Below, piece by piece: positions 8,272 through 19,095 of a stretch of 43,417 nucleotides of DNA. The translations under genes were made by a program, and so were the position numbers. This DNA comes from Pleurocapsa sp. MO_226.B13 (lineage in GTDB: Bacteria > Cyanobacteriota > Cyanobacteriia > Cyanobacteriales > Xenococcaceae): the NCBI GenBank assembly GCA_030064795.1, contig JASJEI010000040.1, positions 1 to 43,417 on the forward strand, written 5' to 3'. Below the pieces are notes generated by a model that made no database searches, was not told where the DNA came from, and was given only the letters and a program-made list of their open reading frames with translations. Each line of letters begins with the position of its first letter. Position 1 is the stretch's first letter.

Positions 8272-9381
8272 TTACTCGGCCACAATCACCGTTTCCATTT
8301 CCCGATCGAAGAGATAAATACGTTGGAGATCGAATAATAAATCGAGGGTTGACCCCTGCCTTACTCTGGCACGGGGATCGAGACGGGCCACAAATTCTAC
8401 ACCATCTGGGGTTTCTAGATAAACAATCAGTTCGCTGCCCATCATTTCAATGAGATGGACTTCGGCTCTAATGTTGACCCCTTCAATATCTAGAGGGAGA
8501 TATTGGGGATGATAGATATTTTCGGGGCGAATCCCCAGAGTCAGGGGGCGATCGCCTGCCTCGGTACTCAACTGGGGAAGGGCTTGGTTAAGGGGAATCA
8601 AATCTCGACCCAACTGTAAATAGACTTTTCCTTCCCGTTCGACCTTTTCTACTTCAAAGAAATTCATCGCCGGACTGCCGATAAATCCCGCCACGAACAT
8701 ATTAATCGGGTTGTTGTATAAGTTGGTCGGGGTGTCCACCTGCTGTAAAATCCCGTCCTGCATCACCGCAATGCGATCGCCCATAGTCATGGCTTCCACT
8801 TGATCGTGGGTGACATAAATAAAGGTGGTATTGAGATCTTCATGAAGTTTGCTAATCTCTTTTCTCGCCTGTACCCGCAACTTCGCATCCAGATTAGACA
8901 AGGGCTCATCCATCAAAAATACGGCTGGTTTCCGTACAATCGCCCGACCGACTGCCACCCGTTGCCGTTGACCCCCCGACAGTTCCTTTGGTTTACGGTT
9001 AAGCAACTTTTCAATCCCCAACTGTTGCGCCGCACTGTGGACGCGCTGCTTAATTTCTGGACGGGATTTCCCCTGTAACTCCAAACTAAACGCCATATTT
9101 TCAAAGACGCTCATGTGGGGATAGAGAGCATAGGACTGGAACACCATAGCAATGTCGCGGTCTTTCGGAGGCAACTCGTTGACTCGGCGCTCGCCAAGAT
9201 AAATTTGTCCTTTGGTAATGGACTCCAGCCCCGCCAACAGCCTCAAGCAAGTAGTTTTGCCACAACCTGACGGTCCGACAAAGACCAAAAATTCACCATC
9301 CTCAATGTCAAGATTCAGATTATTAACAGCGATATAATCTCCAAATTGCTTCGTCACTCGATCGAATGTTACATGGGCCAT
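8272..9381 (-). CDS. ugpC: ABC transporter ATP-binding protein, MalK/UgpC/MsmK type
   Basis: 369 residues with Walker A GPSGCGKTTC near residue 37, Q-loop MVFQSYALYPHMSV, signature LSGGQRQRVAVGRAI, Walker B VFLMDEPLSNLDAKL and the switch His in FIYVTHDQVEAMTMGD. The C-terminal third (from about residue 235) is the MalK-type regulatory/OB domain, including LTLGIRPENIY. This class energises carbohydrate importers and may serve more than one permease pair. It is the first gene of the operon; ATG at 9379-9381. The equivalent in Synechocystis (GgtA) is encoded apart from ggtBCD, so having all four together here is notable. Confidence 0.92.
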   Translation of the reverse strand: MAHVTFDRVTKQFGDYIAVNNLNLDIEDGEFLVFVGPSGCGKTTCLRLLAGLESITKGQIYLGERRVNELPPKDRDIAMVFQSYALYPHMSVFENMAFSLELQGKSRPEIKQRVHSAAQQLGIEKLLNRKPKELSGGQRQRVAVGRAIVRKPAVFLMDEPLSNLDAKLRVQARKEISKLHEDLNTTFIYVTHDQVEAMTMGDRIAVMQDGILQQVDTPTNLYNNPINMFVAGFIGSPAMNFFEVEKVEREGKVYLQLGRDLIPLNQALPQLSTEAGDRPLTLGIRPENIYHPQYLPLDIEGVNIRAEVHLIEMMGSELIVYLETPDGVEFVARLDPRARVRQGSTLDLLFDLQRIYLFDREMETVIVAE

Positions 9382-9585
9382 AAATAATCAATTGATGGAA
9401 AGAACAATTATCGCCCATTAAACCGAAAGATCGGCAAAATCGTCAAAAATTGAGAAATTAATACTTCAATAACCTGCGCCAGATCCAGAGATATTGACTT
9501 ATATTTGGCTAAATAAAGTTAAAATCAGACATTAAATCGAGATCGGCCCCATAAAATATAAGTGTCACCCCATAATTAGTAGCTA

Positions 9586-9595
9586 AAGGAGGTGC
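9586..9595 (+). promoter_or_regulatory. Strong Shine-Dalgarno that sets the start at 9601
   Basis: AAAGGAGGTG lies 5 bases before ATG 9601. An in-frame GTG at 9592 falls inside this Shine-Dalgarno, so it cannot be the real start. Confidence 0.75.
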
Positions 9596-9600
9596 GAGTT

Positions 9601-9873
9601 ATGAAAACCAGGAGAGACTTTCGTAACCAAAGTTCTCAACCACAATCAACCTCAATACCCGAGTATCGAAAAGAGGAAATAGAAAAGGTAAATAGGGCTC
9701 TAGAGAGCTGCAAAGCAAAGGGAACAAGTACATATCTAACCGTTAAGGGAAAAACTTATCTTATTACCCCTAATGGCGTAATGTCATATGAAGGAACTAC
9801 GACCGTCGCTTATTCACAATCCAGACAGTATAGAGAAATGTCAGCCAAAAATGAAGAGAAATTAATTGATTAA
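9601..9873 (+). CDS. Small hydrophilic protein of unknown function
   Basis: 90 residues from ATG 9601 (MKTRRDFRNQSSQPQSTSIP). The N-terminal third is basic and low in complexity, followed by a charged helix (YRKEEIEKVNRALESCKAKG). A beta-like part follows (STYLTVKGKTYLITPNGVMS). No known domain is recognised. It has an excellent ribosome binding site, so it is probably expressed. It is divergent from the transporter operon, whose first gene starts 219 bases away on the other strand. The shared interval is AT-rich and probably holds both promoters. Confidence 0.6.
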   Translation: MKTRRDFRNQSSQPQSTSIPEYRKEEIEKVNRALESCKAKGTSTYLTVKGKTYLITPNGVMSYEGTTTVAYSQSRQYREMSAKNEEKLID

Positions 9874-10106
9874 AGGTACCTCGAAAAATTGAGCGAGTGG
9901 GAAGGCCAAAGGGGAGCATCCCATTTAGGCAAGTAAACTAAACAGCAATTTGTCCATTAAGATAAGTACATCTTAATTGCAGCATGGGACTGACTGAATC
10001 GGGCGTTGTTCAAAAACGGGGGATTTTGGGTCACAAACGCAGCGCAAATTAAGCCAAATTTTAACTTAGCTTGAAAGACAAAAGTATTATTATTGGAACT
10101 TGATTG

Positions 10107-10298
10107 TCAGGCGCGTTGAAAAAGGTCAAATCCTAACAGTGACAACCAATGTGGATGCTTTTCTCCTGTCATCAGTTCCCTAGGAGTTTTTCCTTTTCGT
10201 TCAGTCACTCGGCTTGACCTAAAGGTACGATGATTCAGAAAAAATCGGAGAAGGTCGAGATCATCAGAATTCAGGTGCTTTCTTAAGAAAAAGTAATT
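10107..10298 (-). pseudogene. C-terminal remnant of a transposase
   Basis: An open minus-strand fragment of 63 codons reads HLNSDDLDLLRFFLNHRTFR, then SSRVTERKGKTPRELMTGE and HPHWLSLLGFDLF, and stops with TGA. I recognise this as the tail of a transposase common in cyanobacteria (the NHRTFRxSR...GKTPxxLLTG pattern). The catalytic part is gone: a stop codon lies directly before residue 1 of the fragment. The surrounding 9874-10472 interval holds nothing else I can name. Confidence 0.65.
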
Positions 10299-10472
10299 TC
10301 AAGTCGCGAGAATTAAGGTTTTCTACTAAAGAACTGGCTCTCATCCTCCTATTATTGAGCAATAGTCTAAAACATTTGTTCTATATAAATTAGGTTGTTT
10401 TTTCCCAAAGTGTAACCCTACTTTGAACTACGCCGAAATCTGACTTTCAATGATGAAGATGCTGTAGCTCCA

Positions 10473-10709
10473 TTGGAGGAATTACAGCAAGCTTATCCCG
10501 ACGCTGACATATTTCTTAATGGAGAATTAGCGCTCGATTTTCCCGAAGATGTCAGGATTCCCCTTGAGCCTAATCAAATGGCTACGGCTGTTTTGAGTGG
10601 GAGTAGGATTAAGTTTAGTTATTGTGGGTTGGATCGGGCGATCGCACTGTTGAAGGAACAGTACGCGGTGGGAACGGTAGAGGTTAGAATAAGGCGCTCT
10701 AAAGCATAA
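10473..10709 (+). CDS. Unknown protein, possibly the 3' part of a longer gene
   Basis: 78 codons from TTG 10473 (EELQQAYPDADIFLNGELAL). The same frame is open back to about 10412 (PYFELRRNLTFNDEDAVAPL) without an ATG. The sequence is protein-like (DFPEDVRIPLEPNQ, VEVRIRRSKA), but I recognise no family. The lack of a good start suggests a truncated gene left after rearrangement, consistent with the transposase remnant just upstream. Confidence 0.4.
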   Translation: MEELQQAYPDADIFLNGELALDFPEDVRIPLEPNQMATAVLSGSRIKFSYCGLDRAIALLKEQYAVGTVEVRIRRSKA

Positions 10710-10766
10710 TATATTTCAATCTTAATTCACCAACGTCGCTAAACTAAGATATCCTTTCAGGACAAA

Positions 10767-11183
10767 TTATTTAGTTCCCGAAGAATTTTTACCCATTAAG
10801 ATATCCCAAGCTGTCTGAGCTGCTTCTTGAAGGCGATCGCCTAAGTCAGAAATTTCATCAACAATTTTTTGCCAATTTTCCTGGGCATCTTTTTGAATAA
10901 TTTCTACTGAATGTTCGATCCGTTTGGGGTCAAGCAGTTCGTTCTTTTCAATCGCCTTCCTAGCACTACGGACGGCTTTTAGGTAAGCATCCCGTGTTAG
11001 AGTTTGAGCATTTTCAATTTCCGACTGTGCCCGTTTTTTGATTGCCTCGACTAAGGCTTTGGTTTCTTGCTTGAGTCGAGCGCTTTCTCCTGCCATTTCT
11101 TTTTCCACTAAAGCATTAGTTTCGGGACTAACGGTCACGATTGTTGTTTCTTTAGTTTCAGGGGTGTTCTTAGTATCTGTCAT
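10767..11183 (-). CDS. Helical hydrophilic protein of unknown function
   Basis: 138 residues, almost entirely charged helix. The N-terminus is Thr/Glu-rich (MTDTKNTPETKETTIVTVSP). A long coiled-coil-like part follows (LVEKEMAGESARLKQETKAL and IEHSVEIIQKDAQENWQKIV). The end is DRLQEAAQTAWDILMGKN. No signal peptide or membrane segment. It is the last gene of the minus-strand chaperone run, 135 bases after a CBS-domain gene. A stress-related role is inferred from position only. The 54 bases after its stop show no clear terminator. Confidence 0.6.
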   Translation of the reverse strand: MTDTKNTPETKETTIVTVSPETNALVEKEMAGESARLKQETKALVEAIKKRAQSEIENAQTLTRDAYLKAVRSARKAIEKNELLDPKRIEHSVEIIQKDAQENWQKIVDEISDLGDRLQEAAQTAWDILMGKNSSGTK

Positions 11184-11318
11184 GGTTAGTTCTCCTAATT
11201 GATTACTAAATATTTTGAGTTTTATTGTTCTCTCCTTTGTTGTTACGGGTGATTAGTCATTCAGCCGAACTCCCAACTCCTAATTACTACCAATTTCAAC
11301 AGATGAGGTTGAATTAAC

Positions 11319-11777
11319 TCACAGAGCCTTTAACAGATCGTTGCGGGTAACAATTCCTACTAACCTGCCTGTTTCATCTACTACAGGTAAGCGATTGATG
11401 CTCTTAGTCAGCATCAGTTCTGCTGCTTGGGACACGGGAGCATTGGGGGAGATAGTAATCGGCTTGCTGGTCATCACATCGGCGACAAATATTCCCAAAC
11501 TTTTTTTTAGTTGTTGCTTGAATTTATCTAGAGGTTCTAGATAGATAATACTGTCTAGAAAAGTTAGATACAAAGGCATCCGAATCGGTTTTTCTTTAAA
11601 TAGCAAGTCGGCTTCGGATACCACACCAACTACTTGACCTTCATCATCCACAACTGGTAAGCCACTAATATGCTTTTCTTCTAGCAGCTTAAGAACGGTT
11701 TCTACTGAATCCGAGCGCTTGACCGCAAATGGCTCGAGTGCCATTACCTCTTTTACCAATGTCACTTGATTAGTCAT
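11319..11777 (-). CDS. Protein with two CBS domains
   Basis: 152 residues. The first CBS motif is VEALKLLEEKHISGLPVV-like (ETVLKLLEEKHISGLPVVDD, GVVSEADLLF). The second is VSQAAELMLTKSINRLPVVD with GIVTRNDLL. CBS pairs (Bateman modules) bind adenosyl nucleotides and usually sense energy state. There is no catalytic domain. Between the two is an insert (PIRMPLYLTFLDSIIYLEPL) also found in stand-alone CBS proteins. It starts 23 bases after the clpB stop, so it is probably co-transcribed with clpB. Confidence 0.85.
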   Translation of the reverse strand: MTNQVTLVKEVMALEPFAVKRSDSVETVLKLLEEKHISGLPVVDDEGQVVGVVSEADLLFKEKPIRMPLYLTFLDSIIYLEPLDKFKQQLKKSLGIFVADVMTSKPITISPNAPVSQAAELMLTKSINRLPVVDETGRLVGIVTRNDLLKAL

Positions 11778-11800
11778 TACATATTCTCCATAACTTGGTT

Positions 11801-14419
11801 TTACGAGCTGATTAATTCTGGAGCCAGACGCTTAAAGACCAGACGCTCGTTTTCCACATCCACAAAGATGGTGTCTCTATCTTTTAGTTCACCCCGCAGA
11901 ATTTTCTTGGCTATCTGGGTTTCCAGCTCTTTTTGAATTGCCCGCTTGAGAGGACGTGCACCGTAGACTGGGTCGTAACCTACCTCTACTAGCCAATCAA
12001 GGGCTGGAGCAGAAAATTTAAGGGACATTTTTTTGTCTTCCAGTCGTCGTTCGAGAAACTGTACTTGCAATTTGACAATCTCTCGCAGTTGTTTCTTAGT
12101 GAGACTGTGGAAGATGATAATTTCGTCAATACGGTTGAGAAACTCAGGACGGAAACTAGCACCCATCGCTTCCATCACGCGATCGCGCATTTCTTCGTAT
12201 CGGCTGTCGTCTCCCGCCAGATCGAGGATATACTGCGACCCAATGTTGCTGGTCATGATAATAACCGCATTTTTGAAGTCCACTGTATGTCCCTGAGCAT
12301 CGGTAAGGCGACCATCATCGAGTATTTGCAGCATGACATTAAATACATCTGCGTGGGCTTTTTCAATCTCGTCAAACAGAATCACTGCATAGGGACGACG
12401 GCGAATTGCTTCGGTGAGTTGTCCCCCTTCGTCATAACCGATATATCCTGGAGGCGCACCGAGCAAACGAGCAACGGTGTGTTTTTCCATATACTCGGAC
12501 ATATCGATCCTTACCATGGCCTCTTCAGTATCAAATAGATAAGCTGCTAAAGTTTTGGCTAGTTCAGTTTTACCCACCCCCGTCGGACCGAGGAAAATAA
12601 AGCTAGCCAGAGGACGATTGGGGTCAGCTAGTCCAGCGCGGGAACGTTGGATGGCATCGGCAACGGCAGTCACTGCTTCTTCTTGACCGATGACACGCTG
12701 ATGGAGTTCGTCTTCTAGGTGCAGCAGTTTTTCCATCTCCGACTGCACTAACTTACTGACAGGAATACCCGTCCACTTAGAGATGATTTCGGCGAGATCG
12801 GATTCGAGAACTTCTTCTCGCAGCAAAGATTTACCACTAGTTTGATTTTCTGTTAGTCTGGCTTCTGCTTCTTTTAGCTGTCGTTGTAAATCGGTAAACT
12901 TACCGTATTTAAGTTCGGCTGCCAGATTGAGGTCGTAATTACGTTCTGCCTGTTGAATTTCGACGTTAACGCGCTCTATTTCCTCTTTAATGGCACGAAT
13001 GCGGTCAATAAATTCTTTTTCGGCTTGCCATTGAGCATTAAATGTAATTTGATTTTCTTTGAGGTTTGCCAGTTCCTGTTCTAGTTTTTCCAGACGTTCA
13101 AGAGAAACACTGTCGGTTTCATTTTTCAATGACAGTTTTTCCATTTCCAATTGCAGAATTTTGCGGTCTATCTCGTCAAGTTCTTCTGGTTTGGAGGTAA
13201 TCTCCATTTTTAATTTAGCTGCTGCTTCGTCTACCAAGTCGATCGCTTTATCGGGTAAGAAGCGATCGCTGATGTAGCGAGTGGAGAGAACTGCTGCTGC
13301 CACCAAAGCAGTGTCGGCTATTTTGACACCGTGATGAACTTCGTAGCGTTCTTTGAGTCCCCGTAGAATTGAGATCGTATCTTCAATCCCAGGCTGATCG
13401 ACATATACTTGTTGGAAACGTCTTTCTAGAGCTGCATCTTTTTCGATATACTTGCGATATTCATCCAGGGTAGTCGCACCAATACAGCGCAGTTCGCCCC
13501 TGGCCAGCATTGGTTTGAGCAAATTACCTGCATCCATTGCCCCTTGGGTTGCCCCTGCACCAACGACGGTGTGCATTTCGTCGATAAACATCACGATTCG
13601 CCCTTGGGCTTCTTGGACTTCCTTGAGAACAGCTTTGAGTCGTTCTTCAAATTCACCGCGATATTTAGCTCCTGCAATCAATGCACCCATGTCCAGAGCA
13701 ACTATTACGCGGTCCTTAAGAGCTTCTGGTACGTCACCACTAACTACTCGCTGTGCCAGTCCTTCCACTATCGCAGTTTTACCCACCCCTGGTTCGCCAA
13801 TGAGAACGGGGTTATTTTTAGTACGACGAGATAGAATCTGAATCGTACGACGGATTTCATCATCTCTACCGATTACGGGATCTAGTTGACCTTCTTTAGC
13901 TAGTTGAGTTAAATCTCGTCCGTATTTTTCTAAAGATTGATATTTGCCTTCAGGGTTTTGGTCGGTCACTTTTTGGCTACCTCGAATCTCTTGAATAATA
14001 GTTTTAAGTTGCTTTTCGCTTAAGCCGAATTCTTGGAGTAAAGCTTTGCCAAAGCGATCGTCTTCAACAAAAGCCATCACTAAATGTTCAATAGAGATAT
14101 ACTCATCTTGAAACTGCTGGCGGTATTTGTCAGCACGATCTAATAAGCTGTCCAAACTGCGACCGAGATATACAGAGCCACCAGCATTGGAAACTTTTGG
14201 TTGACGAGCGATAAATTCTGCGGTTTGGTCCCGTAACTGTTGCAGATTAACGTCTGCTTTAGTAAAAATACCACTTGCCAGCCCTTCTTGGTCTAACAGT
14301 GACTGCATCAAGTGTTCGCTTTCAATTTGCTGTTGTCCTGCTTGTTTTGCTAGGTCGGGAGTGCGAGCGAGCGCACCCCAGGCTTTTTCGGTAAATTGAT
14401 TGGGATTGGTTGGTTGCAT
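11801..14419 (-). CDS. clpB: ClpB disaggregase
   Basis: 872 residues, full length. The N-terminal double repeat ([20 protein letters not shown] and on) is followed by NBD1 with Walker [15 protein letters not shown] and Walker [15 protein letters not shown]. The coiled-coil M domain runs about 400-525. NBD2 has [15 protein letters not shown] and Walker [16 protein letters not shown]. ClpB is a hexameric AAA+ machine that pulls polypeptides out of aggregates together with DnaK and DnaJ, both encoded just upstream. A good Shine-Dalgarno (AAAGGAG) precedes the ATG. The C-terminal region from about 760 is normal. This is most likely an accessory second ClpB; the chromosome is expected to carry another copy, which is not visible here. 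Confidence 0.97.
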   Translation of the reverse strand: MQPTNPNQFTEKAWGALARTPDLAKQAGQQQIESEHLMQSLLDQEGLASGIFTKADVNLQQLRDQTAEFIARQPKVSNAGGSVYLGRSLDSLLDRADKYRQQFQDEYISIEHLVMAFVEDDRFGKALLQEFGLSEKQLKTIIQEIRGSQKVTDQNPEGKYQSLEKYGRDLTQLAKEGQLDPVIGRDDEIRRTIQILSRRTKNNPVLIGEPGVGKTAIVEGLAQRVVSGDVPEALKDRVIVALDMGALIAGAKYRGEFEERLKAVLKEVQEAQGRIVMFIDEMHTVVGAGATQGAMDAGNLLKPMLARGELRCIGATTLDEYRKYIEKDAALERRFQQVYVDQPGIEDTISILRGLKERYEVHHGVKIADTALVAAAVLSTRYISDRFLPDKAIDLVDEAAAKLKMEITSKPEELDEIDRKILQLEMEKLSLKNETDSVSLERLEKLEQELANLKENQITFNAQWQAEKEFIDRIRAIKEEIERVNVEIQQAERNYDLNLAAELKYGKFTDLQRQLKEAEARLTENQTSGKSLLREEVLESDLAEIISKWTGIPVSKLVQSEMEKLLHLEDELHQRVIGQEEAVTAVADAIQRSRAGLADPNRPLASFIFLGPTGVGKTELAKTLAAYLFDTEEAMVRIDMSEYMEKHTVARLLGAPPGYIGYDEGGQLTEAIRRRPYAVILFDEIEKAHADVFNVMLQILDDGRLTDAQGHTVDFKNAVIIMTSNIGSQYILDLAGDDSRYEEMRDRVMEAMGASFRPEFLNRIDEIIIFHSLTKKQLREIVKLQVQFLERRLEDKKMSLKFSAPALDWLVEVGYDPVYGARPLKRAIQKELETQIAKKILRGELKDRDTIFVDVENERLVFKRLAPELISS

Positions 14420-14511
14420 ATTGGTTCTCCTTTAGGGATTGCTGAAAATGATTAGTATTTATTGCTTAAATTCTTCGCTCGGTTCTAATTTTGAAAACGA
14501 CAGATAAAAGA

Positions 14512-14817
14512 CTAAAATCTCTGTCGTCGCAAAGTTTTTATCTGAGCTTTGAGTTGAGCAATTTCTGCTGCCATATCTAATACGATTGCTGCACCAACTA
14601 GATTTATTCCCAAGTCTTGTCGCAGACGGATGATCTGCATCACGCGGGGCAAATCCGACATTCGCAGCATCGATTCTACTGGTTCGATTAAGCCCAAATC
14701 GGCAAAGCGTTCTAAAATAGTTATCGAAGTTTGGGTGAGATATGCAGCTTGGTGAAAAGTAATCAAGCGCTCGCCTTCTCTCGACACTACCACCCGCGAT
14801 AAACTCATTGGCTTCAT
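14512..14817 (-). CDS. CbpM-like chaperone modulator (MerR-type fold)
   Basis: 101 residues with a MerR/HspR-like helix-turn-helix start ([20 protein letters not shown], then ADLGLIEP). A middle part reads [20 protein letters not shown], and a short coiled coil closes it ([18 protein letters not shown]). This pattern is that of CbpM, which binds CbpA/DnaJ-type co-chaperones, or of HspR. Its gene overlaps dnaJ by 4 bases, the same dnaJ-cbpM coupling seen in other bacteria. CbpM is the better fit because HspR usually has a different tail. Regulatory versus modulator role is not decided by sequence. Confidence 0.8.
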   Translation of the reverse strand: MKPMSLSRVVVSREGERLITFHQAAYLTQTSITILERFADLGLIEPVESMLRMSDLPRVMQIIRLRQDLGINLVGAAIVLDMAAEIAQLKAQIKTLRRQRF

Positions 14818-15821
14818 AAACGCACCTCTTCTATACTGCGACGGGGATTAAAACTACTGGCTCGACGGAGTTTTTCATAATACTCCTGCTCTAAGGAAGT
14901 CAATTCTTTAGGAGTGACAATTTTCAACCTGACAAGTTGGTCGCTGCGCTTACCTTTTGGTCCTCGCCAGCCTTTGTTTCGCAAGCGTAGAGATTGTCCC
15001 GAATCTACCCCTGAAGGTATTTTCAGGGTTACGCTGCCATCGGGGGTAGGAACTTTAATTTCCGCACCCAATGCTGCCTCTTCTGGAGTGATGGGGACTT
15101 CACAAACGATATTATCCCCTTCAAACTTGAATAGGGAATGGGGTTGCAAATCGATAGTTAGATATAAATCTCCCCGTTGTTGACTAAAAGGGCTGATGCG
15201 ACCCTTCCCTTTAATGCGAATGCGACTACCTGGTTTTGCCCCGGGCGGAATCCTGACATTAATGGTTTCACCGTCTAATTGAAAACGTTTTTGTGTTCCG
15301 TGAAAGGCTTCAGAAAAACTGAGGGTAATAGCTGCTGACCTATCGGCAGAGGGAACATCTTGATAACTGCCACTGCTAAATGCGTCTTCAAAACCACCGA
15401 ATCCCCCTGCCCCTGGAGTTGAAGTACGATAGGTGTAAACTCTCCGTCCTTCTGCGGAACCTCTACCAGCCCCACCGCCAAAGCGTCCGAGAAGTTCGTT
15501 AATGAAATCATCAAAACTACCGTACTGACTGTAATCAAAACCGCCTACACCGACTCCCGCCCCAGGAGTCGGTGTTCCAGCAGCAGCATGTTGCCAATAT
15601 TGACCGAACTGGTCGTATTTAGTACGTTTTTCTGGGTCAGACAGCACCTCTTGAGCTTCGTTGATCTCTTTAAAACGTTGTTCGGCTTCTTTATTGCCAG
15701 GATTGAGGTCTGGATGATATTTCCTGGCTAGTTTGCGATAAGCTTTTTTGATTTCATCTGGGGTTGCTGTTTTGCTTACTCCCAAAATCTGATAATAGTC
15801 TTTGAAATCGGTTGCTGCCAT
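14814..15821 (-). CDS. dnaJ: DnaJ/CbpA-type co-chaperone
   Basis: 335 residues. The J domain ([20 protein letters not shown]) has the HPD motif in [13 protein letters not shown] Gly/Phe-rich stretch lies near residues 85-150. The C-terminal substrate domains are recognisable ([20 protein letters not shown] and [19 protein letters not shown]). The zinc-finger (CxxCxGxG repeats) is absent, so this is a type II DnaJ (CbpA-like). It stimulates DnaK ATPase. The gene lies 144 bases after dnaK and overlaps the CbpM-like gene. Start ATG 15819-15821 has TAGGAGGT upstream. Confidence 0.93.
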   Translation of the reverse strand: MAATDFKDYYQILGVSKTATPDEIKKAYRKLARKYHPDLNPGNKEAEQRFKEINEAQEVLSDPEKRTKYDQFGQYWQHAAAGTPTPGAGVGVGGFDYSQYGSFDDFINELLGRFGGGAGRGSAEGRRVYTYRTSTPGAGGFGGFEDAFSSGSYQDVPSADRSAAITLSFSEAFHGTQKRFQLDGETINVRIPPGAKPGSRIRIKGKGRISPFSQQRGDLYLTIDLQPHSLFKFEGDNIVCEVPITPEEAALGAEIKVPTPDGSVTLKIPSGVDSGQSLRLRNKGWRGPKGKRSDQLVRLKIVTPKELTSLEQEYYEKLRRASSFNPRRSIEEVRL

Positions 15822-15937
15822 TGCTTGCTGTCACCTCCTAAATAATGAGTTCGGAGTTCGGAATTTAAAGTTTGATAGTTACTACCCGATTTTTGTTGGA
15901 CATGAGTTAGTAAAAACAGTCGAACCCGCAGGGCAAA

Positions 15938-15958
15938 CTACTAACTACTAACTACTAA
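15938..15958. repeat. Three heptamer tandem repeats
   Basis: CTACTAA three times in tandem, plus a partial fourth copy, in the dnaK-dnaJ gap. Short heptamer repeats of this type (STRR) are common in cyanobacteria. No function is inferred. Confidence 0.6.
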
Positions 15959-15965
15959 CTAACAC

Positions 15966-17849
15966 TTATTTACTCTCCACAAAATCAGCATCGATCACAT
16001 CATCTGAGCTACCATCAGAACCGCTACTACTATCTGTACTAGCTCGAGCTTGAGCGTAAACAGCACTACCTACTTGCATCAAGGCTTGCTGTAACTCTTC
16101 CGTCAAAGACTTCATGCGTTCGTAGTTTTCCTGATTAACTGCTTCCCGTAGGTCTTTAATCAAAGCTTCAACGCGGGTTTTATCAGCACTGGGAACTTTA
16201 TCCCCTAAATCTTTAAGTTGTTTCTCAGCTTGATAGGCTGCGGAGTCTGCCATGTTCTTAGTATCAATTTGCGATCGCCGTTTTTGGTCTTCTGCTGCAT
16301 GGGCTTCAGCTTGTTGCACCATGCGTTCTACCTCGCGATCGTCGAGAGTTGAAGCACCAGTAATGGTAATCGATTGTTGTTTTCCAGTAGCTTGATCTCT
16401 TGCTGAAACCGCCAGTATTCCGTTAGCGTCAATGTCGAAAGCAACTTCAATTTGGGGAATGCCACGAGGTGCGGTAGGAATACCCTCAAGTCGAAATGTG
16501 CCTAAGCTCTTGTTATCTTTGGCTAATTCCCGTTCTCCTTGCAGTACCAGAATTTCGACGCTAGTTTGCCCGTCCGCAGCAGTAGAGAAGATTTCCGATT
16601 TCTGAACGGGAATAGTGGTGTTACGGGGAACGAGTCTAGTCATTACACCGCCAAGAGTTTCTACTCCAAGAGATAATGGTGTAACGTCTAGTAAAATGAG
16701 ATCTTTGACATCTCCCACTAGAACACCAGCCTGAATTGCGGCACCAATTGCTACCACTTCATCGGGATTAACCTCCTGACAGGGTTCTTGGCTGGTCATG
16801 CGCCGTACCAAATCCTGTACCGCAGGTATACGGGTAGAACCACCGACTAAGACTACTTCATCAATGTCCGAGTTAATCAATTTAGCATCTTTGAGAGCTT
16901 GGTCTACAGGAATGCGACAACGGTTTAATAAGTCTGCACACATTGATTCAAATTTCGCCCTGGTTAAAGTCAGGTCGAGATGTTTTGGCCCATCTTGGGT
17001 AGCAGTGATAAAGGGTAAATTAATGTTAGTTTGTGTGGCATTAGATAGCTCGATTTTGGCTTTTTCCGCTGCTTCAGTCAGACGCTGCAATGCTTGTTTG
17101 TCTTTTCTGAGGTCTATGCCTTCATTGCGTTTAAATTCGTCAGCTAGCCAATCGACAATCTTTTTATCAAAGTCGTCACCACCGAGGTGAGTATCTCCAC
17201 TGGTTGCTTTTACTTCACAAACTCCATCCCCTACTTCTAGGATAGATACGTCAAACGTACCACCACCTAAGTCAAAGACGAGAATGGTTTCGTTGCCTTT
17301 TTTATCCAATCCGTATGCCAAGGCTGCCGCAGTGGGTTCATTAATAATCCGCAGTACTTCTAGTCCCGCAATTTTTCCCGCATCTTTAGTTGCTTGCCTT
17401 TGGGAGTCATTGAAATAAGCTGGAATCGTAATTACTGCTTGAGTAACTTTTTCACCTAAATACTTACTGGCATCATCGGCTAGTTTGCGTAAAACTTCAG
17501 CCGAAATTTCTTCTGGGGCAAACTGTTTGTTCAATGCTGGACAGTTGAGCTTAACATTACCCTTGCTATCTCGCAGTACCTTGTAAGAGACTTCGGTAAG
17601 TTCTGTAGTCACTTCATCGTATTTTCGCCCAGTGAACCGTTTGACGGAGTAAAAAGTATTTTCGGGGTTCATTACCGCCTGGCGTTTAGCAATTTGTCCC
17701 ACCAGCTTTTCTTTATTTTTAGTGTGTGCTACCACAGATGCAGTAGTTCTCTGACCTTCTGCGTTAGCTATTACGGTAGGCTTGCCCCCTTTCATGACTG
17801 CAACACAGGAGTTGGTCGTTCCTAAATCAATACCGACTACTTTTGCCAT
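15966..17849 (-). CDS. dnaK: DnaK (Hsp70) chaperone
   Basis: 627 residues, full length. The ATPase domain shows [70 protein letters not shown] and [18 protein letters not shown]. The substrate domain begins about 390 ([20 protein letters not shown]) and is followed by the helical lid. The tail ends [12 protein letters not shown], as in many bacterial DnaKs. It folds nascent and damaged proteins with DnaJ and passes aggregates to ClpB. It has a strong Shine-Dalgarno (AAGGAGGT) before ATG 17847-17849 and a structured leader (17884-17934). Confidence 0.97.
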   Translation of the reverse strand: MAKVVGIDLGTTNSCVAVMKGGKPTVIANAEGQRTTASVVAHTKNKEKLVGQIAKRQAVMNPENTFYSVKRFTGRKYDEVTTELTEVSYKVLRDSKGNVKLNCPALNKQFAPEEISAEVLRKLADDASKYLGEKVTQAVITIPAYFNDSQRQATKDAGKIAGLEVLRIINEPTAAALAYGLDKKGNETILVFDLGGGTFDVSILEVGDGVCEVKATSGDTHLGGDDFDKKIVDWLADEFKRNEGIDLRKDKQALQRLTEAAEKAKIELSNATQTNINLPFITATQDGPKHLDLTLTRAKFESMCADLLNRCRIPVDQALKDAKLINSDIDEVVLVGGSTRIPAVQDLVRRMTSQEPCQEVNPDEVVAIGAAIQAGVLVGDVKDLILLDVTPLSLGVETLGGVMTRLVPRNTTIPVQKSEIFSTAADGQTSVEILVLQGERELAKDNKSLGTFRLEGIPTAPRGIPQIEVAFDIDANGILAVSARDQATGKQQSITITGASTLDDREVERMVQQAEAHAAEDQKRRSQIDTKNMADSAAYQAEKQLKDLGDKVPSADKTRVEALIKDLREAVNQENYERMKSLTEELQQALMQVGSAVYAQARASTDSSSGSDGSSDDVIDADFVESK

Positions 17850-17883
17850 TGGCTTTACCTCCTTAAGAGTTGTGGTTAAAATA

Positions 17884-17934
17884 ATCGGGTTTCCCCTCCC
17901 CTTTAGGGGATAAATATCGCTTCAGAAACCCGAT
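17884..17934 (-). promoter_or_regulatory. Nested hairpin in the dnaK leader
   Basis: Outer arms ATCGGGTTTC (17884-17893) and GAAACCCGAT (17925-17934) are perfect complements. They enclose CCCCTTTAGGGG (17898-17909), a second hairpin. The structure lies 35 bases before the dnaK start codon. It could act as an attenuator, an mRNA stabiliser or a thermosensor; which one is not shown by sequence. It does not itself cover the Shine-Dalgarno. Confidence 0.5.
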
Positions 17935-17957
17935 AGTTATGCTGCAACTTGTTATGA

Positions 17958-17966
17958 TTAGCACTC
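17958..17966. promoter_or_regulatory. Half of a CIRCE operator
   Basis: TTAGCACTC is exactly one arm of the HrcA operator (TTAGCACTC-N9-GAGTGCTAA). The second arm is not present at the expected spacing. It lies between the truncated groEL gene and dnaK. It may be a decayed operator or a chance match. Confidence 0.35.
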
Positions 17967-17991
17967 TGATTTACTTAACAAGTCGATCGCC

Positions 17992-18705
<714 letters not shown>

Positions 18706-18755
18706 TTACTAATTAACGTTCGATTGAGATTTTGCATGGATGCGAAACTTAGAAA

Positions 18756-18893
18756 TCACCTTACTGTGGCTAAGATATCTCTTGGCGACAGTAAGTAGTA
18801 GTCTCCGTCATCAAGTTTCATCCCTGTGCCAGCGTACTGTGAATAAAGTACCTTTTCCCCAACTTTTATTTCAATCGCTGAAACAGTATCCCC
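18756..18893 (-). pseudogene. groES: groES remnant (3' half)
   Basis: A minus-strand frame reads [35 protein letters not shown] and [10 protein letters not shown], then TGA. This matches the C-terminal half of GroES (VGDKVLYSKYAGT...YVLLSEKDILAVV). The N-terminal half with the mobile loop is missing; upstream the sequence changes abruptly into the end of an hsp20 gene. It ends 84 bases before groEL, the usual groES-groEL order. Confidence 0.8.
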
Positions 18894-18903
18894 TAAACAA
18901 ATT

Positions 18904-18998
18904 TTAAATTTTCAACATTCGTTGTTTGGCTTCTTCTGCTTTGGGTAACATCAGAGTGAGAATAACTACTTCATAGTTAGCAGACGCTTCTATTCTGA
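18904..18998 (-). pseudogene. hsp20 remnant (3' end)
   Basis: The last 20 or so codons of a small heat-shock protein are visible: RIEASANYEVVILTLMLPKA, then [10 protein letters not shown] and TAA. Hsp20 proteins end in this LTLPKAEEAK...I pattern. The alpha-crystallin core is gone. Only 10 bases separate it from the groES remnant, which places a deletion junction here. Confidence 0.65.
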
Positions 18999-19095
18999 GA
19001 TTACAAAAACAATTTGAGGAAATTATGAGGAACAAGCAATATTTATTGATCTTGAAATCATTGGGGGTAGTGTTGCTTTTCGCGCGTCAGAAGAA

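Noticed and set aside
8184..8285. Longer start for the binding lipoprotein
   Set aside because: The extra 34 residues precede a normal lipoprotein signal peptide and overlap the ATPase gene; start at 8183 is better.
12033..13841. Several plus-strand frames antisense to clpB
   Set aside because: Ser/Arg-rich translations typical of the complementary strand of a real gene; clpB is intact on the minus strand.
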